A stretch of DNA of 46,132 nt from positions 1-46,132 of the forward strand of contig NZ_JSZO01000018.1 of assembly GCF_000801955.1 (NCBI RefSeq), written 5' to 3'. This document shows positions 34,034 to 43,498 of the stretch, piece after piece (position 1 is the first letter of the stretch; every line of letters starts with the position of its first letter). A program made the translations under genes and the position numbers. The notes beneath the pieces are model-generated. The model ran no database searches and was not told where the DNA came from. It saw only the letters and a list, made by a program, of their open reading frames with translations. The stretch comes from Ralstonia sp. A12. GTDB taxonomy: Bacteria; Pseudomonadota; Gammaproteobacteria; Burkholderiales; Burkholderiaceae.

Positions 34034-36331
34034 TCACCGCGGCTCGTGATCATGAAATTCTTCGATGTCAATCGCCACACTCAAATTGCCTGCAGGGGAA
34101 ACATGACCGGGATGCAACTGGCTGATAGCCTCCCCCATCGTCATTCTGTGAGGCTGCTCTTCGGGTAGTCTCATGTCGCCGACCAGCAAACAAAGCTCTC
34201 GTGCAAATCTCAGGATAGAGTCGACACTATCCTCACCCAGCAGTTGGTTCATTTCGCGGCTTGCGAGCGTGCCGGTACGTTGCGCCAGCGTCTCGTCCAC
34301 TGCACCCATCACGCCGCGTCGAATCTGCCCTCGAAGACCGATATCGACTTCGCCCTCACGCCGATGATTCTTTACCGTGATCGCCGTATGCTGGTTTGCT
34401 GCGCCGATTCCTGCCATCACGCCGGACGCTGCGCCCACTCCGAGAATTTGCCCTATGGAAGCGTTTCTAGCACCGCCGCTGAGTGCAGAGGAAAGCTTGC
34501 CCATGACCGAAGACGCCGCGCTGCCGAAGACCGCAAGGTGGAACATTTGACCAACACGCTGAGCCGTCTGCGCAGACAGCTCTCGAGCGGTGTACTTCAT
34601 TTTCACGTCCTTCACCAATTGCTCTGACGCGATGGTTTTCACGGTGCCAGTGAGCAACTGCTCCGCCCAGCCGCCTGGATGCAGTGAAGTGAGATCGCCT
34701 GACTTGAGACGGGCAAGGTCCTCTTTGAGATGAATAAGCACATCGGACTCATTAGCGACGCCTGTCAACGCCGAAGACGTTGAACCGGAAGCCACATCGC
34801 TTACTGATGGCAGGGCGCCGCAGCTAGCCAACGATCGCTCCAACTCAGCAATCTTCCGGCCCAGATTGGAAACGACGCGCTTGACGATGGACTGTACAGG
34901 CATCCTAATGAACCCCGCCAATTTTGTGGCGTCAATATCTTCCGCTATCAGCAATTCTCCTCGAGCAAGCTTCGCTTTGCCGGCCTCGGTGAAGAAGTCC
35001 CCATAGAGAAGATTGAGTTTGTTGTTGCAGTCCTGTTTTGCGCGCTCATCCAAACCGGCGGCGACGTGCTGTACGGCCGTCATGGCCAAGGCTGCTACGG
35101 TTTGAGCTGTTGGCCCATATGGAAACATGCGCTTGGCAACCGCCATTGCAGAAGCCAGTACATGTTGCGTGGGAACAGCGGCGAGCTTGCCTACAAGACT
35201 GCTTGCCGCGGCCACGGGCGCACGTAGTGTGCGTGGCGCTGTTTGAAACCGGTTCCCCATCCACTGCCGTTGGTGGGCACCCTGTGTCATCATGAAGTTA
35301 CGTTGCGTTGCGTGCAAAGCGCGCTCAGCGTTGAGCAAACGTTGCCCTTGCTCTCGCAACTTCATCAACTCCGTCAACGGCAGAGCATCAATTTTCACCT
35401 TCAGCTCCAAACCGGCATCGTGTGATGAAAACCCCAGATCATGCACTAACTTAGCTAGTTCTGTATGCAAGGCGCTAAATTCGCGAACTTGGTGCTGAAG
35501 CATTCTTGCGAGGTCGGGCAACCAATGCTTGTCGTTGATGTTCTCCTTGTCGGGGACAATCACCGGGCCGCCGCGCTCGCGAATCGACTCGCACACAGTC
35601 ACCACAGCCGGCTGTTGCGCTGCATTCATTGGGGCGCCCACAGCAGCTGCAACTAAGCCAACGCTTGCACTACCCCACGGAGTGGTCGCGCTACCAATCC
35701 ACGGCGAAACAATGTATTGAATGGCGTTATTCAGAAAGGTGCCGCTTGGATTGGGCAAGCCCGAAACAAACGCCGAGCGCCGTAAGGCGTTGACTTCGCG
35801 CTCGTTCATACCTTGCGCCCGGTACCAGTCCCGCACATCCTTGTCAGAGACCCGTTTCATCAACTCATCATTGGTCGCGGGACGTGAATTGCCATTCGCC
35901 ACCTGGGTCGCGGTTCCGGTACCGCGCAAGCGATTGACCAAATCGGCTGCTAACTGAGGCTGCAATTCTCGGCAGATCGCATGCTTAAGCTCCGTTTGTA
36001 GTTGTTGAAGCAACACTGCAACTGGCCGGTGTACCTGTTGCGTCCGCTGCGTAGACGGATACGACAACGGCGATAGATCGCCGCGAAGTGGCGGGGCATC
36101 CAAATTGTTCGGCCGGATCGTGTCCTCTGAGAGCCCATGCAATGACGCAGGCACTAGATTTCCCGTAGATGCGGCACGCTTGTGGTGGCGGCGTGGCAAA
36201 CCTTCCAGGGGGCCAGGAGATCGCGCGCGCGTGCGATCTGAAGGCGATTCAGGCGCGGATACTGACAGGCGATTGATAGGTGCACAAGGCTCCATGCCAT
36301 GGAGCACGGTGGTGGAGGTAACCTTCTTCAT
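34034..36331 (-). CDS. Unrecognised 765-residue protein, candidate type III effector
   Basis: I cannot assign a family. The first 60 residues are Ser/Pro/Arg-rich and disordered, as in type III secretion signals. The body is largely helical. Two hydrophobic, glycine-rich stretches (about 200-240 and 640-670, such as IGQILGVGAASGVMAGIGA) could be membrane-active. No enzyme motif is visible. It lies between effector remnants and a PIP-box effector gene in the same island. A weak structural resemblance to HopD/XopB effectors crossed my mind but cannot be supported. No PIP box was found within about 150 bp upstream. The ATG has only a poor ribosome-binding site. Confidence 0.6.
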   Translation of the reverse strand: MKKVTSTTVLHGMEPCAPINRLSVSAPESPSDRTRARSPGPLEGLPRRHHKRAASTGNLVPASLHGLSEDTIRPNNLDAPPLRGDLSPLSYPSTQRTQQVHRPVAVLLQQLQTELKHAICRELQPQLAADLVNRLRGTGTATQVANGNSRPATNDELMKRVSDKDVRDWYRAQGMNEREVNALRRSAFVSGLPNPSGTFLNNAIQYIVSPWIGSATTPWGSASVGLVAAAVGAPMNAAQQPAVVTVCESIRERGGPVIVPDKENINDKHWLPDLARMLQHQVREFSALHTELAKLVHDLGFSSHDAGLELKVKIDALPLTELMKLREQGQRLLNAERALHATQRNFMMTQGAHQRQWMGNRFQTAPRTLRAPVAAASSLVGKLAAVPTQHVLASAMAVAKRMFPYGPTAQTVAALAMTAVQHVAAGLDERAKQDCNNKLNLLYGDFFTEAGKAKLARGELLIAEDIDATKLAGFIRMPVQSIVKRVVSNLGRKIAELERSLASCGALPSVSDVASGSTSSALTGVANESDVLIHLKEDLARLKSGDLTSLHPGGWAEQLLTGTVKTIASEQLVKDVKMKYTARELSAQTAQRVGQMFHLAVFGSAASSVMGKLSSALSGGARNASIGQILGVGAASGVMAGIGAANQHTAITVKNHRREGEVDIGLRGQIRRGVMGAVDETLAQRTGTLASREMNQLLGEDSVDSILRFARELCLLVGDMRLPEEQPHRMTMGEAISQLHPGHVSPAGNLSVAIDIEEFHDHEPR

Positions 36332-36479
36332 TGGCGAATGGGCTCAGGTTGCATTCTCGACCGAGCATTGTGCTTTCACTACGCAAGTTGAGGTCTTCGT
36401 GCGGCAGAATTGATGTGCGTGCATACGAACTCGCCATCCCAGGCTTCCTCGTCAACAGCACTCTAGAAGTGACCCACCC

Positions 36480-37131
36480 CTGTATCAACTTGAGACTGCG
36501 TTTGACAACGCCATGACGGTCGTGCTGGATCTGCTGTTCTCTTTCATCTTTCTGGCGGTGATGCTGTGGTACAGCGCCTGGCTGACGCTGATCGTGGTGC
36601 TTTCGATTCCGCTGTACATCGCGCTGTCTGTCATCTTCACGCCCATCATCCGCGCTCGCCTGAACGTCAAGTTCAACTGTAACTCTGAGAACCAGTCCTT
36701 CCTCGTCGAGACCATCAGCGGCATTGATACCGTCAAGGCGATGGCAGTGGAGTTCCGCTGGACCCAGAAGTGGGATCAGCAGCTCGCGGCCTACGTAACG
36801 GCGGGTCTTGCTGTCACTAACGTGGCGACGCTTGCCAACGGCGGTGTGACCCTCATCAGCAAGCTGGTGACGGCCGACATCATGTGGTGGGGCGCGAGCC
36901 TCGTCATCGACCACAAGATGTCGGTGGGCGAACTGGTGGCGTTCAACATGCTCGCCGGCCAGGTCTCATCACCAATTCTGCGTCTCGCGCAGCTCTGGAA
37001 TGATTTCCAGCAGGTCGGTATCTCGATGAGCCGACTGGGCGACATCCTGAACGCTCGCACCGAAGTCGTTGGCCAGAAGTCCCGCCTGCCCAAGCTCGCC
37101 GGCGCTATCGGTTTCGATCAGGCCGCGTTCT
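36480..37131 (+). pseudogene. HlyB-type ABC exporter fragment
   Basis: The translation is the transmembrane domain of a type I secretion ABC transporter of the HlyB/RTX family: LDLLFSFIFLAVM, then NQSFLVETISGIDTVKAMAV, FNMLAGQVSSPILRLAQLWN and DFQQVGISMSRLGDIL. Both the N-terminal peptidase-like domain and the whole C-terminal ATPase are missing, so it cannot work. It ends within the sequence FDQAAF where an IS66 element abuts. This is the remains of an RTX toxin exporter that was once complete in this region or was carried in by the insertion sequence. Confidence 0.8.
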
Positions 37132-38391
37132 CAACATAACGGGTCAGTTTTGGCCACTGGCTATGCAGGTAGTGCAAGGCTTTGCCGAACAGGCTTGTCG
37201 GCAGCACTGTGTGCAGGTGATGCAGGAGCAACCCCTCAAGCTCATCGAGTATCGGTCGACTTCGCTCAGCACGGAGCACCCGCCGCAGCGTTGCTGTCAT
37301 GTCCTTGGCTTGGGCCTCGACGCTGAACAGCAGGCCAATGCGCTCAATGAACTTGGCCACGGGATGCTCGGCGCGCTTGGCCTTTGGCAACGCTTCTTCA
37401 GCCTCGATCAGGTAGCGTCGTGCGTGCGCCCAGCACCCAAGGTGCACGAGTTCGCAATGACTGGAAATGTCGTCATACGGCGCGTAGCCGTCCGTCATTG
37501 GGGCCGCGCCCGGTCGGTTACCAGCATGCAGGTAGCGGCCTGGGCCGTGCTGTGTGGCGGACTATAGGTGAACAACCGCACGGGCGGGCCCGAGCCATTC
37601 ATCTGCGCCCACAGGAAGCTCTTGATCTGCGCCGCCCGCCAGGCTCCTTGAGCACCTGCACTGGAGTCTCATCACCGTACACAACCTCGACATCGAGCAG
37701 GTGGTCTCGCAGCAGGTTGATCAACGGCTGCACGGCCTGACCCACCCGCACCACGCTGGCGGCCAATGTGCTGCGCGAGAGGGCGCCGCCGTAGTGATGT
37801 AGCAGTGCCGCCTGACGGTAGAGCGGCAGGCCATCCTGGTACTTGGCTGTGATGCACCAGGCCAGCGCCGATTCCGTCAACAGCCCCTTGAGGATGCGCG
37901 CGCCGGTGCCGGCGTGGTCTTGATGCTACCGTCACAGCACGAGCATGCGTATTTGACACGCTTATGCTGGATCACGCGGATCTGCTGCGGCACGATGTCC
38001 AACTGTTCGCTCACCTCCACGCCGATCTCGACCAGGGCCTGGCCGTCGTGCGGACAGACGCGCTCCGATTCGGGCAGTTCGTGACGGACTTCGACTCGGG
38101 GCAGCGCCGGATCGAGCGGCTTGCGCCCGCGCTTCTTGCGCTGGTGCACGGGCACCTCAATCGCTGGCGTACCTTCTTCTTCCTGAGCAGATGAAGTAGT
38201 GGCCAGCGCCTCGGCCTCATTGAGGAACAGATCCTTCTACTCGGCGCCACGTGCTTTGGTCTTGGCGGCGAACAACTGGCGGGGACGCCTTCAGTTGCTC
38301 CTTGAGCAGATCCGGCTCGACCGTCACCACGCGCAATCTCTTTGCGCAGTGCTTCGTATTCCTCTGCAGTGATGGTCACGGTGGTCGGCAT
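37130..38391 (-). pseudogene. Frameshifted, truncated IS66 TnpC transposase
   Basis: Segments in different frames add up to IS66 TnpC: MPTTVTITAEEYEALRKEIA at the start, then the zinc region HQRKKRGRKPLDPALP, KYQDGLPLYRQAALL, GDETPVQVLKEPG and LVHLGCWAHARRYLIEAEE. Several frameshifts separate them, and the C-terminus ends at PKLTRYVEN, short of the final catalytic part. No functional transposase can be made. Confidence 0.87.
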
Positions 38392-38423
38392 GGCGGGTTA
38401 GTCCGCTGCTGCTTGTGCGGCGT

Positions 38424-38777
38424 TCACGCCGCCCGATGATACGCGCGCCGCGGATGCCGCTGCATCGCCTCGATGTCGATGCCTTGGAGCAACCAGTGCA
38501 GTTGCTCGACACTCAGCGTCGCCACCGCCGCCTGGCGTTGCCATGCGAACCGATCCTGCTCCAGGCGCTTGAGTAGCAGCCAGATGCCATTGCGGTCCCA
38601 GCCAAGAATCTTGATGCGATCGGCCCGCCGGTTGCGGAACACGTACACCGCAGCCGCGAACGGATTGAGCCCCATGGCCTGTTCGACCAACGCGGCCAGG
38701 CCGTTGATCGATTTGCGGAAATCCACCGCATTGCGGTGCAGGTAGACCTTTAACCCTTCGTCGAAGTGGAACGTCAC
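38424..38777 (-). CDS. tnpB: IS66 TnpB accessory protein
   Basis: This 117-residue IS66 Orf2 protein reads VTFHFDEGLKVYLHRNAVDF, then RKSINGLAALVEQAMGLNPF, AAVYVFRNRRADRIKILGWD and LLKRLEQDRFAW. The GTG start at 38777 overlaps the tnpA stop. It is intact but of no use without tnpC. TnpB helps IS66 transposition in an unknown way. Confidence 0.88.
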   Translation of the reverse strand: MTFHFDEGLKVYLHRNAVDFRKSINGLAALVEQAMGLNPFAAAVYVFRNRRADRIKILGWDRNGIWLLLKRLEQDRFAWQRQAAVATLSVEQLHWLLQGIDIEAMQRHPRRAYHRAA

Positions 38778-39256
38778 CTCGCCCCCAGTGCTTCGATCAT
38801 CGCCTTGACCAGCCCCGCGTCTTGCCCCCTGCATTGAAGTGCGACGGTTACCCCGTTAGGTAGCCGCGCCGTCAGGCGTGCTGGTGCGCTCGCTTGCGAT
38901 GACGGACTTGCTGCTTCACGTCGCGCGCTTACGGCCGATTCAGGCCCGGCCCCGAGCGGGGCAGTAACATCGCCTATTGAGACCACGGGCCCAAACGCTG
39001 GCCGCACATCTGCATCGTGCTCGGGCTCAGCCACCTCATTGCTTCGCCCACGCTTGCGCCCACGTCCGTGAACCCATTTGTACTGCTGGTTGGCATTGAT
39101 ACCGGCCTTGAGCGCCATCCCGGAGAGCGATCCCCCGGGCTGCCGGCAGGCCTCGATGAGCCGACGCTTGTCCTCCGCGTCAAAGGTGCGCTTCCCGGTG
39201 TCCCCAACACGGGCCACCCTCAGGGGCAGGTAGCTCAGGTCATCTTCTATGGTCAT
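38774..39256 (-). CDS. tnpA: IS66 TnpA (HTH protein)
   Basis: This is a 160-residue protein with an N-terminal helix-turn-helix (KRTFDAEDKRRLIEACRQPG, then GSLSGMALKAGINANQQYKWV) typical of IS66 TnpA. The C-terminal part (LTARLPNGVTVALQC) is conserved in the family. The ATG at 39256 sits 2 bp inside the terminal repeat of the neighbouring IS5-type element, so its promoter and the IS66 end were lost or replaced. Confidence 0.85.
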   Translation of the reverse strand: MTIEDDLSYLPLRVARVGDTGKRTFDAEDKRRLIEACRQPGGSLSGMALKAGINANQQYKWVHGRGRKRGRSNEVAEPEHDADVRPAFGPVVSIGDVTAPLGAGPESAVSARREAASPSSQASAPARLTARLPNGVTVALQCRGQDAGLVKAMIEALGAR

Positions 39257-39257
39257 T

Positions 39258-40482
39258 AGTCGGCCCTGAACAATCCGCTTTCCCGGCCGCCCAGTTTCAT
39301 GCAGCCGACATGAGTGGGCATGTGTGAGCAAACAGAGTGCCCAGAATCCAGGCATAAAGAAGCCGCAGCTTCCTGAGGATCATGCGCAGGTTGTGGCCAG
39401 CCCCGCAGAGCACCGCGTGGATTGCATCGCCCACAGCCCCTTTGAGCGAGTTCCGATCGAGCTTGCCGTCGGCCTTCATATGACCGATGACGGGTTCGAT
39501 CGTGCTGCGTCGCCGGATCATCGCCCGCAGGCCGCGCGTCACTGAGAATCTCCGCCTGCTCCAGCGCCTCGGCCAGCGTGTGCCCATCGTATGGATTGCC
39601 CGGCATCGAGCGCGCACCCAGCACGAACCCCTCCTTGTGCGTCGTGGTGATCGATACCTTCACGCCGAACTCATAAGGCGTGCGCGCCTTGCCCTTGCTG
39701 ATGCACTTGACTTCTGGCGCATGCAGCGCGTAGAGCTTGCCCTTGTCTTTCTGTCGCTGCGACAGAATGCGCTTGGTGCGGCCAATTAGTTCTTCCTGTG
39801 CTGCGCAACTTTGCGCTGCCACCGAGCCAAGCTGCCGCCCCACGTCGTGCATCACCCGACCTACCTGCGAGCGCAAGGTGCGCAGCGCGTGCCTCATGCG
39901 CTCGTACTGCTTGGCGTGTGCGTAGCGGCAAATCTGGCCCGCCAGCCGTGGCGCCTCGCAGTTGTAGTTCTGTCGCAGCTTCAGCCCGTGCTGGGCTGCC
40001 GCAGCCACCAGACGTTCACGATAGTGCTCCTGCAGGCGCAAATCGGTCGGATGCGCGATCGCCTTCTGCAGGTACGTCTGGCCAGTGAACATCTGCCAGT
40101 ATGGGTTCTCGACCCATTGCCAGACGACTTCCTCATCGGACAGGTCAAACGCGTGCTGCAAATACAGCAAGCTAGCAATCAAGCATGGCGACGTGGCCGG
40201 GCGACCACGCTTGGACACGAAGCTCTCGCTCATCGCGGCGCTCAACCGCTCCCAGTCGATCAGATCGGCCAGGCGCACCGGCGGATGCCTCAGGTTGATC
40301 TGCTCGCGCAGCGGCTGCAGGAAGAAGTCTCCCTCGCTGACTGGCCCCTTCGGGCCCATTCAAACCTCGTCGGAATTTGCAGGAAACTCGCATCAATATG
40401 CATGCTTCCTGCAACTCCGGCTACGCTGTTTTGGCTCCCATGCATTGCCGGCAAAACCTTTGCGGATTGTTTAGGGCCGACT
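39258..40482 (-). mobile_element. IS5-family element with terminal inverted repeats
   Basis: The ends carry matching inverted repeats of 21 bp with a single mismatch: AGTCGGCCCT-G-AACAATCCGC starts at 39258 and the same sequence with A at the mismatch lies on the minus strand ending at 40482. One transposase gene lies inside on the minus strand. The ends look complete, but the transposase is damaged. The element abuts IS66 on its left. Confidence 0.82.
39297..40359 (-). pseudogene. IS5-family transposase with internal deletion and frameshift
   Basis: The N-terminal 270 residues are normal IS5-type: PLREQINLRHPPVRLADLID, then RGRPATSPCLIASLLYLQHA, DLSDEEVVWQWVENPYWQMF and ISKGKARTPYEFGVKVSI. 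After ALEQAEILSDAR (near 39540) the frame changes. The C-terminal catalytic part, RRRSTIEPVIGHMKADGKLD, is present in another frame, and about 60 residues between the two are missing, probably including one catalytic Asp. It is inactive, though the ends could be moved by a helper. Confidence 0.82.
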
Positions 40483-41088
40483 CGGTACAGCACCGCAGGC
40501 TCGCACCTGCATTCGTGACACGCCCAGGCTGACCCTTTGCAGGGAGCAGAAGCGTTCGACAACGTCTTTCTCCAACGAATCCATTCGGCTGCATCGGTGT
40601 ATCAGGATTTCACCACCAGAGAATCACATGGCATTGCCACGAAAAAATTACAACGGCCTCACACCTGCCGAATCCCTGGGGGACGATAATAATCGTCGCA
40701 CCTTCGCCGATAAAATCATTATTTCGCATCGAAACGTACCGCCCGATGCGGCAAAAAATATTATTAATAACCTAATATAATAATATAAATCATAAATATT
40801 CGGTGATTCAAAAAATCCCGCGTGCAACCAATATTTCTCATTAATATGAGAATTTGTAATCAGCATCCCAATGCCATTCTGCCATTGGATGACACACCAG
40901 CGCCACTCCGGCCCTGGCACAGAAGCGGTGGTTACCGACAAGACCACGGCAGCAACCGCCCGTCAACGGACGACCGATCACCTAGCCAAAGCCCCAAGAG
41001 GATCATCAAACGGCAAACAGAATATCAGCCGCCCAGATAAGCGCCGACTGAATTGGTTATTCGGAAGCGTAATCAAAATAGAGAGAGC
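40483..41088. other. AT-rich effector promoter region
   Basis: This region between the IS5 element and the HLK effector drops to very low GC at 40735-40860. It carries the PIP box and -10 hexamer described separately. A 73-residue frame (40871-41092) overlaps the effector start by 4 bp (ATGA); it is Thr/Arg/Ser/Asn-rich, has no clear ribosome-binding site and may be part of the leader. I see no other gene. Confidence 0.5.
40703..40727 (+). promoter_or_regulatory. Perfect PIP/hrp_II box upstream of HLK effector
   Basis: TTCGC (40703-40707), 15 bases, TTCGC (40723-40727) is an exact plant-inducible promoter box, the target of HrpX in Xanthomonas and (as TTCG-N16-TTCG) HrpB in Ralstonia. A -10 hexamer TATTAT at 40759-40764 lies 31 bases downstream, inside the 30-32 base optimum. 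The transcript would start near 40771 with a leader of about 320 bases before the effector ATG. Confidence 0.88.
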
Positions 41089-43191
41089 ATGATGGTTAGA
41101 GAAATCAATTCCCAGCGCGTCCGTAGCACGAGCGAACCCGCGACTTCGGAACCGATGTCAATCGATACAAGTCCGGTTGAAAGTCCCCCAACTAGCGAAC
41201 GGCGGGCCAATCGCCCTGCGGAGTTGGCGGGCCTGCGCAAGTCGCCAGCGTCTTCATCGCGTGGGGGGCTGGCAATGGGCAGTAGGACAAGACGTGCATC
41301 TCTGCCGCCCTTCGTCGAGATTGTTGATCCGGTGGTCGCCGCTGCAGGCGAGGCGGTGAAGACTGCTATCAAACGCAGAACCACATGGCAAATGCTGGTC
41401 GGCCGTCCGGATCTGGTGCCGAAGGACGAGATGAAATTCGTACTCGCCGAAATCGAACCTGCCAAGAGAGGTTTGGAGGGACTCGCGCTGATGAGGTCGC
41501 GAGGCAGCACGTTTGAAGACGCAGATGAGACCGAAGCCTTGTTAGTAACCCATCTCGCCATGGTCGCTGGGGTCGGCACGAGTCTCCGCTGTGGGCAATT
41601 GGTCGCCCACTGGACAAGTTCTGCAACAGGCACGGCGGAATCGGCCGAGACGGACGTAACGTCAGCTCGCCCCGAGTTTTCCGATGCCGATGGACTGTTG
41701 CGCGTACTTGACGAACTCAATGGCTATCGGTCCATCATGGAAGACTTCATGCGGCGCGCCAAGGCTCGGGAAACGTCAAGTGGAATGCGGGCAATGCTAA
41801 CGCCGTACCTGCCGAGCCTCTTGGCAGGGCAACGGGACTACTGCACGGCTGTCCAGACCATCCACGGCAGCATGATGCAGATCAGCCGCACGCGCTTGGA
41901 AAACCTAGCTCAGAACATGGCGCTGCCGGCCCTTGGGAGGCGGCTGGAAGAATTGAATGAAGCGATAGGTTACCGACGTGAGGAGGTTGTACAAGCATGT
42001 CTGGCCTTGGAGGAGAAAGCTTTCGAGGGTGCCCACACGGAAGGTGCCGCAACACGAACGGATCTGACACCGGAAGCGCTCGCAACACATAAGGCTGTGA
42101 TCGAAAAATATGGCGACACACTAGAACGCATCACTATGCGCCTCTGTCTGGATGCGGCCGAACAGCTCGAGGCGGGCAATATGCCCGAGCTTTCGCAAAA
42201 CCTGATCGCATTGGCCCACGCGATCTCTGCCTTCAGCGCGACTTGGCGGGATATCTGCGAGCGCGTTGGCGGCGGCAGGACAGTCCAGCCATCGGCGCAG
42301 GCTGCCACGATTTCAAGCACGGGACCCTCCTCGCACGCGCTCCAACTGGCGAGCCGCTCCGGCAGAAAAAACCGCCAGCAAAAGAAACGATCGGCAGTAC
42401 CAAGCCATCCCGCGCCCATACCGGTGACGATCGCTTCGGATGCTCGCAGCCATACGCAGAAGGATGCGGACGCTCTATTGAAGAAATATCCTCTCGATCT
42501 CGAAACAGCGGGTCGATTGAGAGGGGACATCGTCGCCATCGCCAGCATGTTCGGCAAGGACACCAGTGTCATCCAGCGCGCAATGAGTGACCCGCAACGC
42601 GACGCAGTGCAAACGATCAATTTCGTCCGGGGATCGGCAAATGGCTGGCTTGGGGAGATCGATGCCTTATGCAAGATGCAGACGGCACTGGCGCCGGATG
42701 ACACCCGCATCGAGCAATTGACGGACCGTATCTCGGCGCTCACGCTCGTGCACGAGCGCTTGGAGGTGTGGGAGGCCGACGAACTCAAGAATGATCATTT
42801 TCCGCGATCAAACCACCTTGAACGTCTATTGAACAGCGGCGAAATTCACGCCGTAGGTATACCCGTCCGCCTGATTTCAACAGGGGACGCAGGCAACCTT
42901 GGCACGTTGTTCGAGATGCGCATTCAGCCTAAACCGCTTTCTAATGGCACGCGGGCGTCGGCCTGGTTTGTGCATCTGCATACGTGTCGGCCGGTTGATG
43001 CAGCGGTATTGCGCTCGCTTGATACCAGCGAATTCACCGCCGTCCACCTGAAGACTGATCAGCAAAAGAACTTGGGGCAGCGCTGGGAAACGATGATGCA
43101 TGCGCTTGGCTATGTTGATGCGAAGGTGCATCGAGCCGCCATTGGCGCCACTCTGTTGGGTAAGCTCTTTGCATTGGCTCCGAGTCGCTAG
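41089..43191 (+). CDS. ripH: HLK/XopP-family type III effector
   Basis: This is a 700-residue protein. The N-terminus is Ser/Pro/Thr-rich as expected of a type III secretion signal. The body is all helical, and the C-terminal domain (ADELKNDHFPRSNHLERLLN, then GTLFEMRIQPKPLSNGT, WFVHLHTCRPVDAAVL) ends in FTAVHLKTDQQKNLGQRWE, which carries the His-Leu-Lys motif (653-655) that names the HLK (RipH) effectors of Ralstonia; XopP of Xanthomonas is the homologue. XopP-type effectors are delivered into plant cells and suppress immunity. A perfect PIP box lies 362 bp upstream. ATG 41089 or 41092 may be used. Confidence 0.88.
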   Translation: MMVREINSQRVRSTSEPATSEPMSIDTSPVESPPTSERRANRPAELAGLRKSPASSSRGGLAMGSRTRRASLPPFVEIVDPVVAAAGEAVKTAIKRRTTWQMLVGRPDLVPKDEMKFVLAEIEPAKRGLEGLALMRSRGSTFEDADETEALLVTHLAMVAGVGTSLRCGQLVAHWTSSATGTAESAETDVTSARPEFSDADGLLRVLDELNGYRSIMEDFMRRAKARETSSGMRAMLTPYLPSLLAGQRDYCTAVQTIHGSMMQISRTRLENLAQNMALPALGRRLEELNEAIGYRREEVVQACLALEEKAFEGAHTEGAATRTDLTPEALATHKAVIEKYGDTLERITMRLCLDAAEQLEAGNMPELSQNLIALAHAISAFSATWRDICERVGGGRTVQPSAQAATISSTGPSSHALQLASRSGRKNRQQKKRSAVPSHPAPIPVTIASDARSHTQKDADALLKKYPLDLETAGRLRGDIVAIASMFGKDTSVIQRAMSDPQRDAVQTINFVRGSANGWLGEIDALCKMQTALAPDDTRIEQLTDRISALTLVHERLEVWEADELKNDHFPRSNHLERLLNSGEIHAVGIPVRLISTGDAGNLGTLFEMRIQPKPLSNGTRASAWFVHLHTCRPVDAAVLRSLDTSEFTAVHLKTDQQKNLGQRWETMMHALGYVDAKVHRAAIGATLLGKLFALAPSR

Positions 43192-43498
43192 CGCGTTGGC
43201 TCTGAATAGCCCGCTTGGTTTCATAGGACAAGACCCCGAGCTCCTCCGAGCGCGGGGCCATTGAAGTTCAGTTTGAAGACGAGCTTGACTGCTTTCCACT
43301 GCGGGTGGTGCGTGTTCGCTCCAATGAGACGAGCGATTACGCGTCGGTGGTCAAACGGCGCTTGATTGAGTTGTGTCGTAAGCGTCTAGGCGCCCTATCT
43401 TGAACCGATGGATGCAAACGAGCATCGTCCCCACGATGGAGGTGAATTGCCCCGGCCTCAGTAGAGGCCTGTGAGCCTCAAACTAGACGTTAGGCGGG
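43192..43498. other. Gap after the effector gene
   Basis: I see no gene and no obvious terminator in this 307-bp interval. Its right end joins an IS3 orfA remnant. Confidence 0.4.

Larger units (their letters stand above)
37130..39257 (-). mobile_element. Decayed IS66-family element
   Basis: The three IS66 genes are present in order on the minus strand: tnpA (38774-39256), tnpB (38424-38777) and a broken tnpC (37130-38391). The left end is missing: tnpC stops about 110 residues short, where the ABC exporter fragment begins. The right end abuts an IS5-family element whose terminal repeat starts 2 bp from the tnpA start codon. It is not autonomous. Confidence 0.85.

Noticed and set aside
36332-36480. 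Possible PIP box for the 765-residue protein
   Set aside because: Single CGAA occurrences exist on the plus strand, but none has a partner at the required 16-base spacing.
40628-40779. 50-codon frame spanning the PIP box
   Set aside because: It covers the promoter elements and has no ribosome-binding site; it is most likely chance in an AT-rich region.
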